Positions 1 through 7,023 of a DNA stretch of 64,000 nt are shown one piece after another (positions within the stretch are counted from its first letter, which is position 1; each line of letters opens with the position of its first letter). Source of the DNA: Paenibacillus auburnensis (GTDB taxonomy: Bacteria > Bacillota > Bacilli > Paenibacillales > Paenibacillaceae). The translations under genes were made by a program, and so were the position numbers. The stretch covers positions 1 to 64,000 of the forward strand of contig NZ_CAKMMG010000005.1 of assembly GCF_927798115.1 (NCBI RefSeq), written 5' to 3'. The notes under the pieces are model-generated. The model saw only the letters and a list, made by a program, of their open reading frames with translations. It was not told where the DNA came from and made no database searches.

Positions 1-253
1 TGAATTTGTTCATAACACTATTATAACGAACTATAAATTCATCTTTTTTTCTCAAATTAAATTTATATACTAAAAGTATAATACCATCTGATAGAAACAT
101 AATTATTAGACTAAGTAATTCAACATTTTTTGATTGAACTAGCTTGAATTCTAAATCAAATAATTTTATCATTGTAAACGGCAATAAAATAAATAAATTT
201 TGTCCAAGCAAATACCAATGAAAATTATTTAACATTTCTTTTGATCTGATCAT
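1..253 (-). pseudogene. Membrane protein fragment, truncated by window edge, probably frame-disrupted
   Basis: An open frame reads leftwards off the window edge from an ATG at 253. It encodes two hydrophobic stretches, around LLGQNLFILLPF and LIIMFLSDGIILLVY, so the product is a membrane protein. The ATG at 253 has no clear ribosome binding site. A purine-rich GGTGGGGGG tract lies further upstream, but the frame that follows it (MNYPIFIYML...) hits a stop just after a run of five T (plus positions 259-263). With four T it would read straight into the downstream frame. I infer an N-terminal frameshift, or an internal fragment. By position it could be a polysaccharide polymerase or flippase, but the visible part is too short to assign. 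Confidence 0.4.
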
Positions 254-542
254 TTTATAAAAATATATAAATGATATAGCAAGACAACATATATATAAAT
301 ATAGGATAATTCATCCCCCCACCAATACATTTAATTACTAAGAAACAAAATTTCAAATTTCATTTTTCACAAAAAAAGTCGAGTTAAGCAGAATGTTTTT
401 TTGAGATTCATCAAAATACACTTTGCCCCAAGGCCTTTCAATAATAAATAATATTAAAGTTTCCGCAAGTGTAAAGACTTAAAATCTATACAATTCCCAG
501 TTAATACTTTATAACTTCCATTCAAATTTATAACTTATTCAC
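254..542. other. AT-rich intergenic stretch
   Basis: This very AT-rich stretch lies between the glycosyltransferase stop and the membrane-protein fragment. It contains the untranslatable 5' part of the broken membrane gene (about 254-360). I see no convincing terminator, RNA gene or repeat in the rest. Confidence 0.5.
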
Positions 543-1703
543 TTAAAAAGTTATATTAATATTAACTACGTTCATCTTTTCAGTTAATGGTTCATAAATT
601 CGATTCATTTCTAACATTACATTAATTAAAGAATATTTATTAACATCAATTAAATTATTTTTAGAAAAATCATCTCTGAGAGTTTTAGATTCCCTTACTT
701 TCACAATAGCTTCTGCAAATCCTTTAATATCTTTCAAGCTTATGATATAACCATTTCTACTATTAGTTATAAGATCGCGTTGTCCTCTACAATCTGTAGC
801 AATAAGAGGAAGTCCTGTTGCCATAGCCTCCATAATATTTACTGGAAGACCTTCTCTTTTAGATGAAGCCACTGCTATATCAGAAATTTTTAACAATTGA
901 GAAATATCATTTCTATATCCTAGGAGTGTGACGTTGTCAGATAAACCTAAATCTAAAATCTTCTGTTCGAGTTTATCTCTTAATGGGCCTTCGCCTGCAA
1001 GTAATAACAGTAAATCAGGATATTTTTCCTTTAGTAAATAAACTGCATTTATTAGAAGTTCTTGATTTTTATTATCGTTTAATTCCGCAGCATAGAACAA
1101 AATAAATCGATTCATTTTATAGTCATACTCTTTTCGCAATTTACTTTTTTCTTCAAAACTAGGAATTGAGTATTTATCCAGGTCTAATCCTACGCCAGAT
1201 GTTTTGAATACAGCATTCTTTCTTCTCAATCTCAGCTTTTTTGCAGCTAAACAATCTTCATCGTTAATTACAATTATTCCATCAGTCCACTTGCTAGCTA
1301 AAAGTTCAATTGGATAGTATATTATCCAATTTTTAATTGGAGCACCCTTATAAAAATGAAATCCGTGGGCGGTGTACAATATTTTTAAATTCTTTTTCTT
1401 TCTGCATGCAAGTCTAGTAAAGAACGAGGCGATTGGAGTATGCAAATGAATCATTTCATATTTCCCTAGAGCAACTAATTTATTTATCATACTCATTGCA
1501 ATAAGATTCCCCTTTTGAAATGGGGAACGATGAAAAGGCACATTATACACTTTGCAACCAAAATCCAACAATTCTGAATCAATATCTTTATTTATATTGC
1601 ATGCTATATCTACTTCATGACCTTGTTCGATCAACATTTTAATGTGTGGCACCAAAAATGCATTAATTGTATTTGATATTGTGGTCACATATAATATTTT
1701 CAT
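543..1703 (-). CDS. Glycosyltransferase family 4 (GT-B fold), exopolysaccharide assembly
   Basis: The 386-residue product has the GT4 layout. The N-terminal Rossmann half starts MKILYVTTISNTINAF and includes HLHTPIASFFTRL. The C-terminal nucleotide-sugar-binding half includes LLLLAGEGPLRDKLE and the EX7E-type segment REGLPVNIMEAMATGLP. It should add a sugar to a lipid-linked intermediate on the cytoplasmic face. I chose the ATG at 1703 because AAGGGG lies a few bases before it; the longer frame to 1733 has no such site. It follows the aminotransferase gene (60 bp gap) in the same direction. Its order after dehydratase, transferase and aminotransferase genes resembles PglA of the bacillosamine pathway, but sugar specificity cannot be read from sequence. 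Confidence 0.85.
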   Translation of the reverse strand: MKILYVTTISNTINAFLVPHIKMLIEQGHEVDIACNINKDIDSELLDFGCKVYNVPFHRSPFQKGNLIAMSMINKLVALGKYEMIHLHTPIASFFTRLACRKKKNLKILYTAHGFHFYKGAPIKNWIIYYPIELLASKWTDGIIVINDEDCLAAKKLRLRRKNAVFKTSGVGLDLDKYSIPSFEEKSKLRKEYDYKMNRFILFYAAELNDNKNQELLINAVYLLKEKYPDLLLLLAGEGPLRDKLEQKILDLGLSDNVTLLGYRNDISQLLKISDIAVASSKREGLPVNIMEAMATGLPLIATDCRGQRDLITNSRNGYIISLKDIKGFAEAIVKVRESKTLRDDFSKNNLIDVNKYSLINVMLEMNRIYEPLTEKMNVVNINITF

Positions 1704-1762
1704 ATCTTTACCCCTTACATTTCGCATAAACAAAATCAGAAAATCAGCTATGACACCTTACT

Positions 1763-2905
1763 TTAAAATGAATCAAATAATTCTTTAATTATTTTAATGA
1801 TAGTATTTTGCTGTGATTCATTCATTGAAGATCCTGAAGGTAGACACACACCTAGTTTGAATAAATTTTCACCAACTATTTCCACATCATTATGACTGAA
1901 GAAAGGATAATCACTAAACAGTTCTTGCATATGCATTGGTTTCCATAAAGGACGAGATTCAATATTTTTTGCTTCAAGGCATTCAATAATATTTAAAGGA
2001 GTATATTCGTTTAATTTATCTATCGTAAATACTGATAACCAGTAATTAGGAGAACCTGATTTATTAATAGGCATCGAAGCTAGCGGAAGACCCGTAAACT
2101 TCGCTGTATATTGTTCAAATAAATATTTTCTACTATCGATGAACTTATTTATGTTTTGTAACTGTGCCCTTCCAATTCCCGCACAAATATTAGACATTCG
2201 ATAATTATAACCAACTTCTTTATGTTCATAATGCTTAGCATTCTCTCTGGATTGGGTAGCCCAAAACCGCATTTTCTTAATTGCATCTTCGTCATTAGAG
2301 ACAACCATTCCGCCACCTGAGGTAGTTATAATCTTGTTACCATTAAAAGAAAAAATACTAATATCACCAAACGTTCCACACTTTTTCCCTTTATATGTTG
2401 CACCAAGAGCCTCAGCAGCGTCCTCAATTACCGGCACCCCATATTTTTTGCATATAGGCAATAGTTGATCGTAATCAGCGCTTTGTCCATATAGATCAAC
2501 AATAATAACAGCTTTAGGCATCTTGTTCACATTTTTAGCCCATTCAAAGGCCTTTTCTAATGCTAGCGGAGACATATTCCAGGTGTTCGGTTCCGAATCA
2601 ATAAATACCGGGTTTGCATATTGATACATTATGGGATTACAACTACCTGCAAAAGTTAAATCTGAACAGAAGACATAGTCTTCCGGGCCCACCCCGTAAT
2701 ACTTCAATGCCAAATGGATTCCGGCTGTTCCAGAGGAAAGTGCAAGGGCATGATTCACCCCCACATATTCACAGATTTCTTCTTCAAATTTATCCACATT
2801 TATACCTAATGGAGCAATCCAATTAGTATCAAATGCTTCTTGTATGTATTTCATTTCATTGCCGCTCATGTGAGGGGGCGATAGAAATATTCTCTCACTG
2901 TTCAT
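1763..2905 (-). CDS. DegT/DnrJ/EryC1/StrS-family PLP-dependent sugar aminotransferase
   Basis: This 380-residue type I-fold aminotransferase converts a keto-sugar nucleotide to an amino sugar. Visible features are the cofactor-binding ALSSGTAGIHLAL segment, the VIEDAAEALGATYKG aspartate region and the PLP-lysine motif SFNGNKIITTSGGGM, with N-terminal ERIFLSPPHMSGNEMKYI. The ATG at 2905 overlaps the upstream HAD stop by one base (TAATG) and has GGGAAAG before it, so translation is probably coupled; the longer frame starts with TTG at 2917. With the CapD/PglF-type dehydratase at 7024 it would form a UDP-4-amino-4,6-dideoxy sugar as PglE/EpsN does. The family assignment is strong; the exact product is inferred. 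Confidence 0.88.
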   Translation of the reverse strand: MNSERIFLSPPHMSGNEMKYIQEAFDTNWIAPLGINVDKFEEEICEYVGVNHALALSSGTAGIHLALKYYGVGPEDYVFCSDLTFAGSCNPIMYQYANPVFIDSEPNTWNMSPLALEKAFEWAKNVNKMPKAVIIVDLYGQSADYDQLLPICKKYGVPVIEDAAEALGATYKGKKCGTFGDISIFSFNGNKIITTSGGGMVVSNDEDAIKKMRFWATQSRENAKHYEHKEVGYNYRMSNICAGIGRAQLQNINKFIDSRKYLFEQYTAKFTGLPLASMPINKSGSPNYWLSVFTIDKLNEYTPLNIIECLEAKNIESRPLWKPMHMQELFSDYPFFSHNDVEIVGENLFKLGVCLPSGSSMNESQQNTIIKIIKELFDSF

Positions 2906-3597
2906 TAACTTTCCCAACTTTCTAATATTGTCTTTAATTCCTCTAAGCTTTGAATCGAAATATTAGCGAAATAATCTGGATCTTCTACTTCTTGTGAATA
3001 TAACCCTTTTCCATTTACTAACATAATCGTTTTCATCCCCAGATTATTACATGCTACAAAATCTTTGGTTGGATTATCTCCGAGATAAATTGCTTCATCC
3101 GGTTTAATTTTAAAATGTGTCAGCATATTGATAAACCCAATCTTATTAGGTTTTCTAAATTCAATACCACCTAATTCATCGGTCACAATGACATGATTAC
3201 AATAATCATATAACCCTAAAGCTTCAATTTTGTTTTTCTGTCCTTCTGGGCGCCCATCTGTGATAATTCCAATCATAAATCCTTGATTTTTTAACCATTG
3301 AAGAATTTCGATATTTTCAGGCAATAAAGAAATTGATGGCTTATGATGTCTGTACTCTTGGATAATTAGAGACTCTAATTCAGCATCAGTTATTTCTTGC
3401 AATTCTAAAAATCGATTAAACACTCTGCTTTTATCATTTTCGAAAAGAAGGAGCAATTGATCATATACATAATCTGCTCCTAAAGCAGTTTTAAGTTCAA
3501 TTAAGTTTGAAACATATTTAAATCCACTTTTAACGTAGTCTTCTTCTTGATAGAGTGTATCGTCTAGATCAAATATAATGGCTTTAATATTGTGCAT
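2905..3597 (-). CDS. HAD-superfamily hydrolase
   Basis: The 230-residue product has all four HAD motifs: IIFDLDDTLYQEED (DxDxT nucleophile), GIITDGRP (Thr), the Lys in EFRKPNKIGF, and the acidic YLGDNPTKDF. A helical cap lies between motifs I and II. The fold is a phosphatase or phosphoglycolate-phosphatase-like enzyme; the substrate is unknown. I place the start at 3597 (AGAAGG 5 nt upstream), which overlaps the end of the ATP-grasp gene by 14 bp. The 3' end overlaps the aminotransferase start. The tight coupling to the ATP-grasp gene suggests the two act on the same intermediate, for example removing a phosphate before or after ligation; that is inference. Confidence 0.85.
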   Translation of the reverse strand: MHNIKAIIFDLDDTLYQEEDYVKSGFKYVSNLIELKTALGADYVYDQLLLLFENDKSRVFNRFLELQEITDAELESLIIQEYRHHKPSISLLPENIEILQWLKNQGFMIGIITDGRPEGQKNKIEALGLYDYCNHVIVTDELGGIEFRKPNKIGFINMLTHFKIKPDEAIYLGDNPTKDFVACNNLGMKTIMLVNGKGLYSQEVEDPDYFANISIQSLEELKTILESWES

Positions 3598-4567
3598 AAA
3601 AACCTTCTTCATTTTTTTTAATAGAAATATTTTGGTCAAATCTTAAAAACACAAGTTCAGCGGTAGCAGCTTTCTCATTGAATTCTAAGTCCTTACCTTG
3701 TACTAAGTCGTATAAAGCAGTTGCAGCATCAGCGCCCGCCAACATACTTAATGGTGCTCCTCCACCAAAACGAGCATTAATTTCAATAAAATAATAGTTT
3801 CCATCACTTTGATTTTTAATAGCTTGTATAGTTAAAGGCCCATTAGGCTTTAATTTCTTAATTATATTTAGAATGTGTTGAGTCAGGATTGGATCTTCAA
3901 CAATTTTTGTTTTTAAAACCTCCCCACTACGGGTGGCGATTCTTAATCGAGGAGTAATGTATATTGGATTTCCATGGAAATCACAGAATACATCAACGGT
4001 AAATTCATCACCAATTATCAAATCCTGAATAATATAGTCCTCTATATAGTACTGAAAAAACTCTAATTCCTTGGAGTTTCTAACTTTAAAAGCATTAATA
4101 CTGGAACTCCCAGAAAGTGGTTTGATGAAGCATGGTACTTCTCCAGTGTACTCCATTCCTTTTATATAACTTTTAGGAGAATGTAGGTCTAAAGATTTAA
4201 AAAATCTATATGTTTCCATTTTATCTTGAGAGATTCTAATCGTACTACTATCAGAGATTAATATATCAATATTGTTTTCTTTGAATAAGTTGATATTTTT
4301 GACCAGAACATCAAGTTCAGTATCAATTGTTGGAATAATCAGATTTATCTTTTCTTCGATGCAAGCTTTCAACAATTCCGGTATATATTGAGCATCTTTA
4401 ATCTCAGGCAAGCTAATAGATCCATCGGCAAAATACAATGCAGGTGCAAGCTCACTTAAATCAGCACAAACTATTCGCCCACTCATTCCCTTAGCTGCTT
4501 TTGCTTTAATGAATTGTTGCACTAGTTCAACCCTTCTACCGGCGCTCGTAAAAAGAATATTATACAT
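3584..4567 (-). CDS. ATP-grasp ligase (carbamoyl-phosphate-synthase-like fold)
   Basis: The 327-residue product begins with a pre-ATP-grasp Rossmann domain (MYNILFTSAGRRVELVQQF; IIPTIDTELDVL). The ATP-grasp domain follows: CFIKPLSGSSSINAFKV, DYIIQDLIIGDEFTVDVF and the metal-binding FIEINARFGGGAPLS. Such enzymes join a carboxylate to an amine or thiol through an acyl phosphate. The start has AGAGGA a few bases upstream of ATG 4567. Homologues occur in polysaccharide and secondary-metabolite clusters. Here the gene lies between the sugar-phosphate transferase and the HAD/aminotransferase genes. Decorating an amino sugar with an amino or other acid would fit, but no substrate can be deduced from the sequence. 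Confidence 0.82.
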   Translation of the reverse strand: MYNILFTSAGRRVELVQQFIKAKAAKGMSGRIVCADLSELAPALYFADGSISLPEIKDAQYIPELLKACIEEKINLIIPTIDTELDVLVKNINLFKENNIDILISDSSTIRISQDKMETYRFFKSLDLHSPKSYIKGMEYTGEVPCFIKPLSGSSSINAFKVRNSKELEFFQYYIEDYIIQDLIIGDEFTVDVFCDFHGNPIYITPRLRIATRSGEVLKTKIVEDPILTQHILNIIKKLKPNGPLTIQAIKNQSDGNYYFIEINARFGGGAPLSMLAGADAATALYDLVQGKDLEFNEKAATAELVFLRFDQNISIKKNEEGFYAQY

Positions 4568-4598
4568 GTTAAATCCTCTTTCTTTAACTTAATATATT

Positions 4599-5213
4599 CT
4601 ATATGCTTTTTGAATTGGTAAATAAAGGCATTGTATCAGTTTGAGAGTTATTGATACCTTCTCTCTCCAATACATTTTTAATTGTTTTATATACTATTTT
4701 CAAATCTAATAAAAGACACATATGATCAACATACCAAACATCATACTTAAACTTCTCTTCCCAGCTAATCGCATTTCGCCCGTTAACTTGAGCCCAACCA
4801 GAAATTCCTGGAGTAACATCATGTCTCCTAGCTTGTTCAGGTGTATAGTATTCGAGATATTGGACTAATAAAGGGCGAGGTCCTATAAAACTCATATTAC
4901 CTTTAATAACATTTATCAGTTGAGGCAACTCATCAATACTACTTTTTCTCAAAAAGGATCCTACTTTAGTCATTCTCTCTATATCGGGCAGTAGGTTTCC
5001 CTTCGAATCTTTTTCTAATGACATTGTACGGAATTTAAAAACTGTAAAAACCTTACCATTAAGTCCCGGCCGTTCCTGCCTGAATAATACAGGCCCATGA
5101 GAATCCTTCTTGATAGCAATGATTGCTGCTAACATAATGGGGGAAGCTATAACTAGAAGTATACTTGCAAAAAAACAATCAAATATTCTCTTTACTATTA
5201 AATACGGCTTCAT
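4599..5213 (-). CDS. Bacterial sugar transferase, small monotopic PglC/EpsL-type phosphoglycosyl transferase
   Basis: The 204-residue product has one N-terminal hydrophobic segment (RIFDCFFASILLVIASPIML), followed by the family signature: GPVLFRQERPG, FKFRTMS, SSIDELPQLINVIKGNMS, FIGPRPL and PGISGWAQVNGRN. It transfers a sugar phosphate from a UDP sugar to undecaprenyl phosphate, starting repeat-unit assembly. The length matches the minimal PglC-like catalytic domain rather than the larger WbaP type with extra membrane segments. The start has AGAGG upstream of ATG 5213. The AT-rich cassette begins here, directly downstream of the stalk-protein gene (39 bp gap). Confidence 0.92.
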   Translation of the reverse strand: MKPYLIVKRIFDCFFASILLVIASPIMLAAIIAIKKDSHGPVLFRQERPGLNGKVFTVFKFRTMSLEKDSKGNLLPDIERMTKVGSFLRKSSIDELPQLINVIKGNMSFIGPRPLLVQYLEYYTPEQARRHDVTPGISGWAQVNGRNAISWEEKFKYDVWYVDHMCLLLDLKIVYKTIKNVLEREGINNSQTDTMPLFTNSKSI

Positions 5214-5252
5214 GATATCTCAACCTCTTTTGTATAAAATAAGAGGCGGAGT

Positions 5253-6269
5253 TTAGTCCGCCATGCCTGCAACTGCATTCAATCCATTTTGAATTTCCGA
5301 CTCAAAGGCACTTCGATACTGACTAATAATATCCGTACTATATCCATTTGCCTTCAACTGTTGCTCAGCATCAGCCACAATACTATTAAAGCTTGCTGTG
5401 AATGACGCTAGTTGTTGTTTACCCTTGGCAATAATGTTTGCTTTGCTAGTATCATCTTGGGCTGCCAAATATTCCACAGCCGTGTTAAATAAGGTTGATT
5501 GACTTTGTGACTTCAGGCTATTAAGCTTAGCTTCTGTTGCGCTGGTAATGTCTTCATAGGATACCTTACTCGCAGCACCTGAACCTGCAGATGGAGAAGG
5601 ACTTGTTGTTGGAGAAGAAGTTTGTCCCACAGTACCCGCTGTATCTCCTTCTTTATCCAATTGTTCAAGATAACTTTTAGAACTTGCTGTAATAGTTTTT
5701 GTCTTTTGATCCCACTTAATTCCATTTCCCGTTGATTCCGAAAGGAAACGAAGCGGCACATATAATGAACCATTAAGTATATAACTGGATTGACCTGCTG
5801 GGAGAGTCTTGGTACTTCCATTAAAAACAAATTTAGCTTTCACATCGCTTAAAGATACACTCTTGGAAATAAAAGCATTCTGAGTATTCGTTACATTCAT
5901 TAAATATTCTTTAATTCCCACTAACTCTGAGGAGTTAGGTTCGTTTACTGTAACCTTAAGATTCTTTGCGTCCCATGCTACAGTTTTTTGAAGTGCATAA
6001 GACATAAAACGTAGCGGAACATAGGTCGAATTATTATAAATAAAGACCATTTGCCCGGAAGGCGGAACCAGCTTAACACCATCAAAGGTCATTTTAACAT
6101 CTATGGTATTTACTTTAGTAACACTTGTTTTCACATTGACAGTAGTAGCTACTACCTTTTCACTCGATGCTGCTGATGCGGATAAAGGAGCTGATGCCGT
6201 TAAAGGTGCCGCACCCACAGACAAAAGTAGCAATAGAGCTGCTGCTGGTAATTTTATTTTATTCATCAT
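5253..6269 (-). CDS. Secreted protein with two copper-amine-oxidase-like stalk domains
   Basis: The 338-residue product has a signal peptide (MMNKIKLPAAALLLLLSVG, then Ala-rich to about residue 35). It then has two tandem Cu_amine_oxidN1-type stalk units, each with a YVPLRF motif and a WD.K..TVT-like end (VFIYNNSTYVPLRFMSYAL about 80-100; ILNGSLYVPLRFLSES about 165-185). A Ser/Thr/Pro linker and a helical C-terminal domain follow. The stalk units are non-enzymatic surface modules common in Paenibacillus. The ATG pair at 6269 overlaps the upstream stop (ATGA), so the two genes are translationally coupled. Its place inside an exopolysaccharide operon suggests a cell-wall or polymer-binding role, not yet defined. 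Confidence 0.8.
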   Translation of the reverse strand: MMNKIKLPAAALLLLLSVGAAPLTASAPLSASAASSEKVVATTVNVKTSVTKVNTIDVKMTFDGVKLVPPSGQMVFIYNNSTYVPLRFMSYALQKTVAWDAKNLKVTVNEPNSSELVGIKEYLMNVTNTQNAFISKSVSLSDVKAKFVFNGSTKTLPAGQSSYILNGSLYVPLRFLSESTGNGIKWDQKTKTITASSKSYLEQLDKEGDTAGTVGQTSSPTTSPSPSAGSGAASKVSYEDITSATEAKLNSLKSQSQSTLFNTAVEYLAAQDDTSKANIIAKGKQQLASFTASFNSIVADAEQQLKANGYSTDIISQYRSAFESEIQNGLNAVAGMAD

Positions 6270-7000
6270 TGACCACTTCCTTCTTTCAAAGCTTCTTCTT
6301 CCGCTATTACCTGAGCTTGCGTTTTCCCTTCACTTACACCATACTTCTTCGCAATTTGTGAAAGTTCATTATATTGTTCCTCTGAAACTTTACCAAGGAT
6401 AATACTGCGTGCTTCGCGTTTCTCATCAATGGTTAGTCCCCCAGAAGCCAACTCCTGCAAACGCTTGATATCCGATACACTTAATTGACCCATTACAATA
6501 GATGCTACATCTGCTTTTTCCTTAACCGTAACATTTTCTTGTATTTGCTTAGCTTTATCCGTTGAGACCTGTGCAGTATATCCGCCGATACCCGCATCCT
6601 TGTCTGAAGTTGGACTACTGGATGGTTGTGGTTTTGCCGAAGGAGAAGCAATACTTCCACTATTCTCAGCTGTCTTCTGTGCCGTGACAGGCTGACTAGT
6701 TGCAGTCTCTGAAGCAGGCGCTGATACAGCTGAGGGAGTTGCCGTTGGGGTATTTGAATTGCTAACCGGGTTATCTGTAACAGCTTCATTTGGCTTTACC
6801 GTTCCAGCAGGTGCTATAGTCGGTTCCACGATTACGCTCCCGTTATTTGATACATTGTTAGATTCTAAATCCAAGCCTCCGGCCATGGAGGTCATTAATT
6901 TATCAACCGCATAATTCGCAGCGAACAATCCACCAATTGCTAATACTATAATTATAGACAGAGACCACGCTAGTACTTTCTTCCATCTCTTGTTGAACAT
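6266..7000 (-). CDS. Membrane-anchored protein with Ser/Thr/Pro-rich linker and helical tail, unknown
   Basis: I do not recognise this family. The 244-residue product has a short basic N terminus (MFNKRWKKVLAWSLS), one transmembrane segment (IIIVLAIGGLFAANYAV), a low-complexity Pro/Thr/Ser/Ala linker of about 90 residues, and a charged, predicted helical C-terminal domain (about 140-244; e.g. MGQLSVSDIKRLQELASGG). The topology suggests an extracellular helical domain on a wall-spanning stalk. The start at 7000 has AGAAGGG upstream; the longer frame uses TTG at 7018. It is 23 bp downstream of the dehydratase gene and coupled to the next gene by a 4 bp overlap. A role in export or anchoring of the polymer is possible but unproven. 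Confidence 0.7.
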   Translation of the reverse strand: MFNKRWKKVLAWSLSIIIVLAIGGLFAANYAVDKLMTSMAGGLDLESNNVSNNGSVIVEPTIAPAGTVKPNEAVTDNPVSNSNTPTATPSAVSAPASETATSQPVTAQKTAENSGSIASPSAKPQPSSSPTSDKDAGIGGYTAQVSTDKAKQIQENVTVKEKADVASIVMGQLSVSDIKRLQELASGGLTIDEKREARSIILGKVSEEQYNELSQIAKKYGVSEGKTQAQVIAEEEALKEGSGQ

Positions 7001-7023
7001 AGTAATCCCTTCTTTCAAGATAG

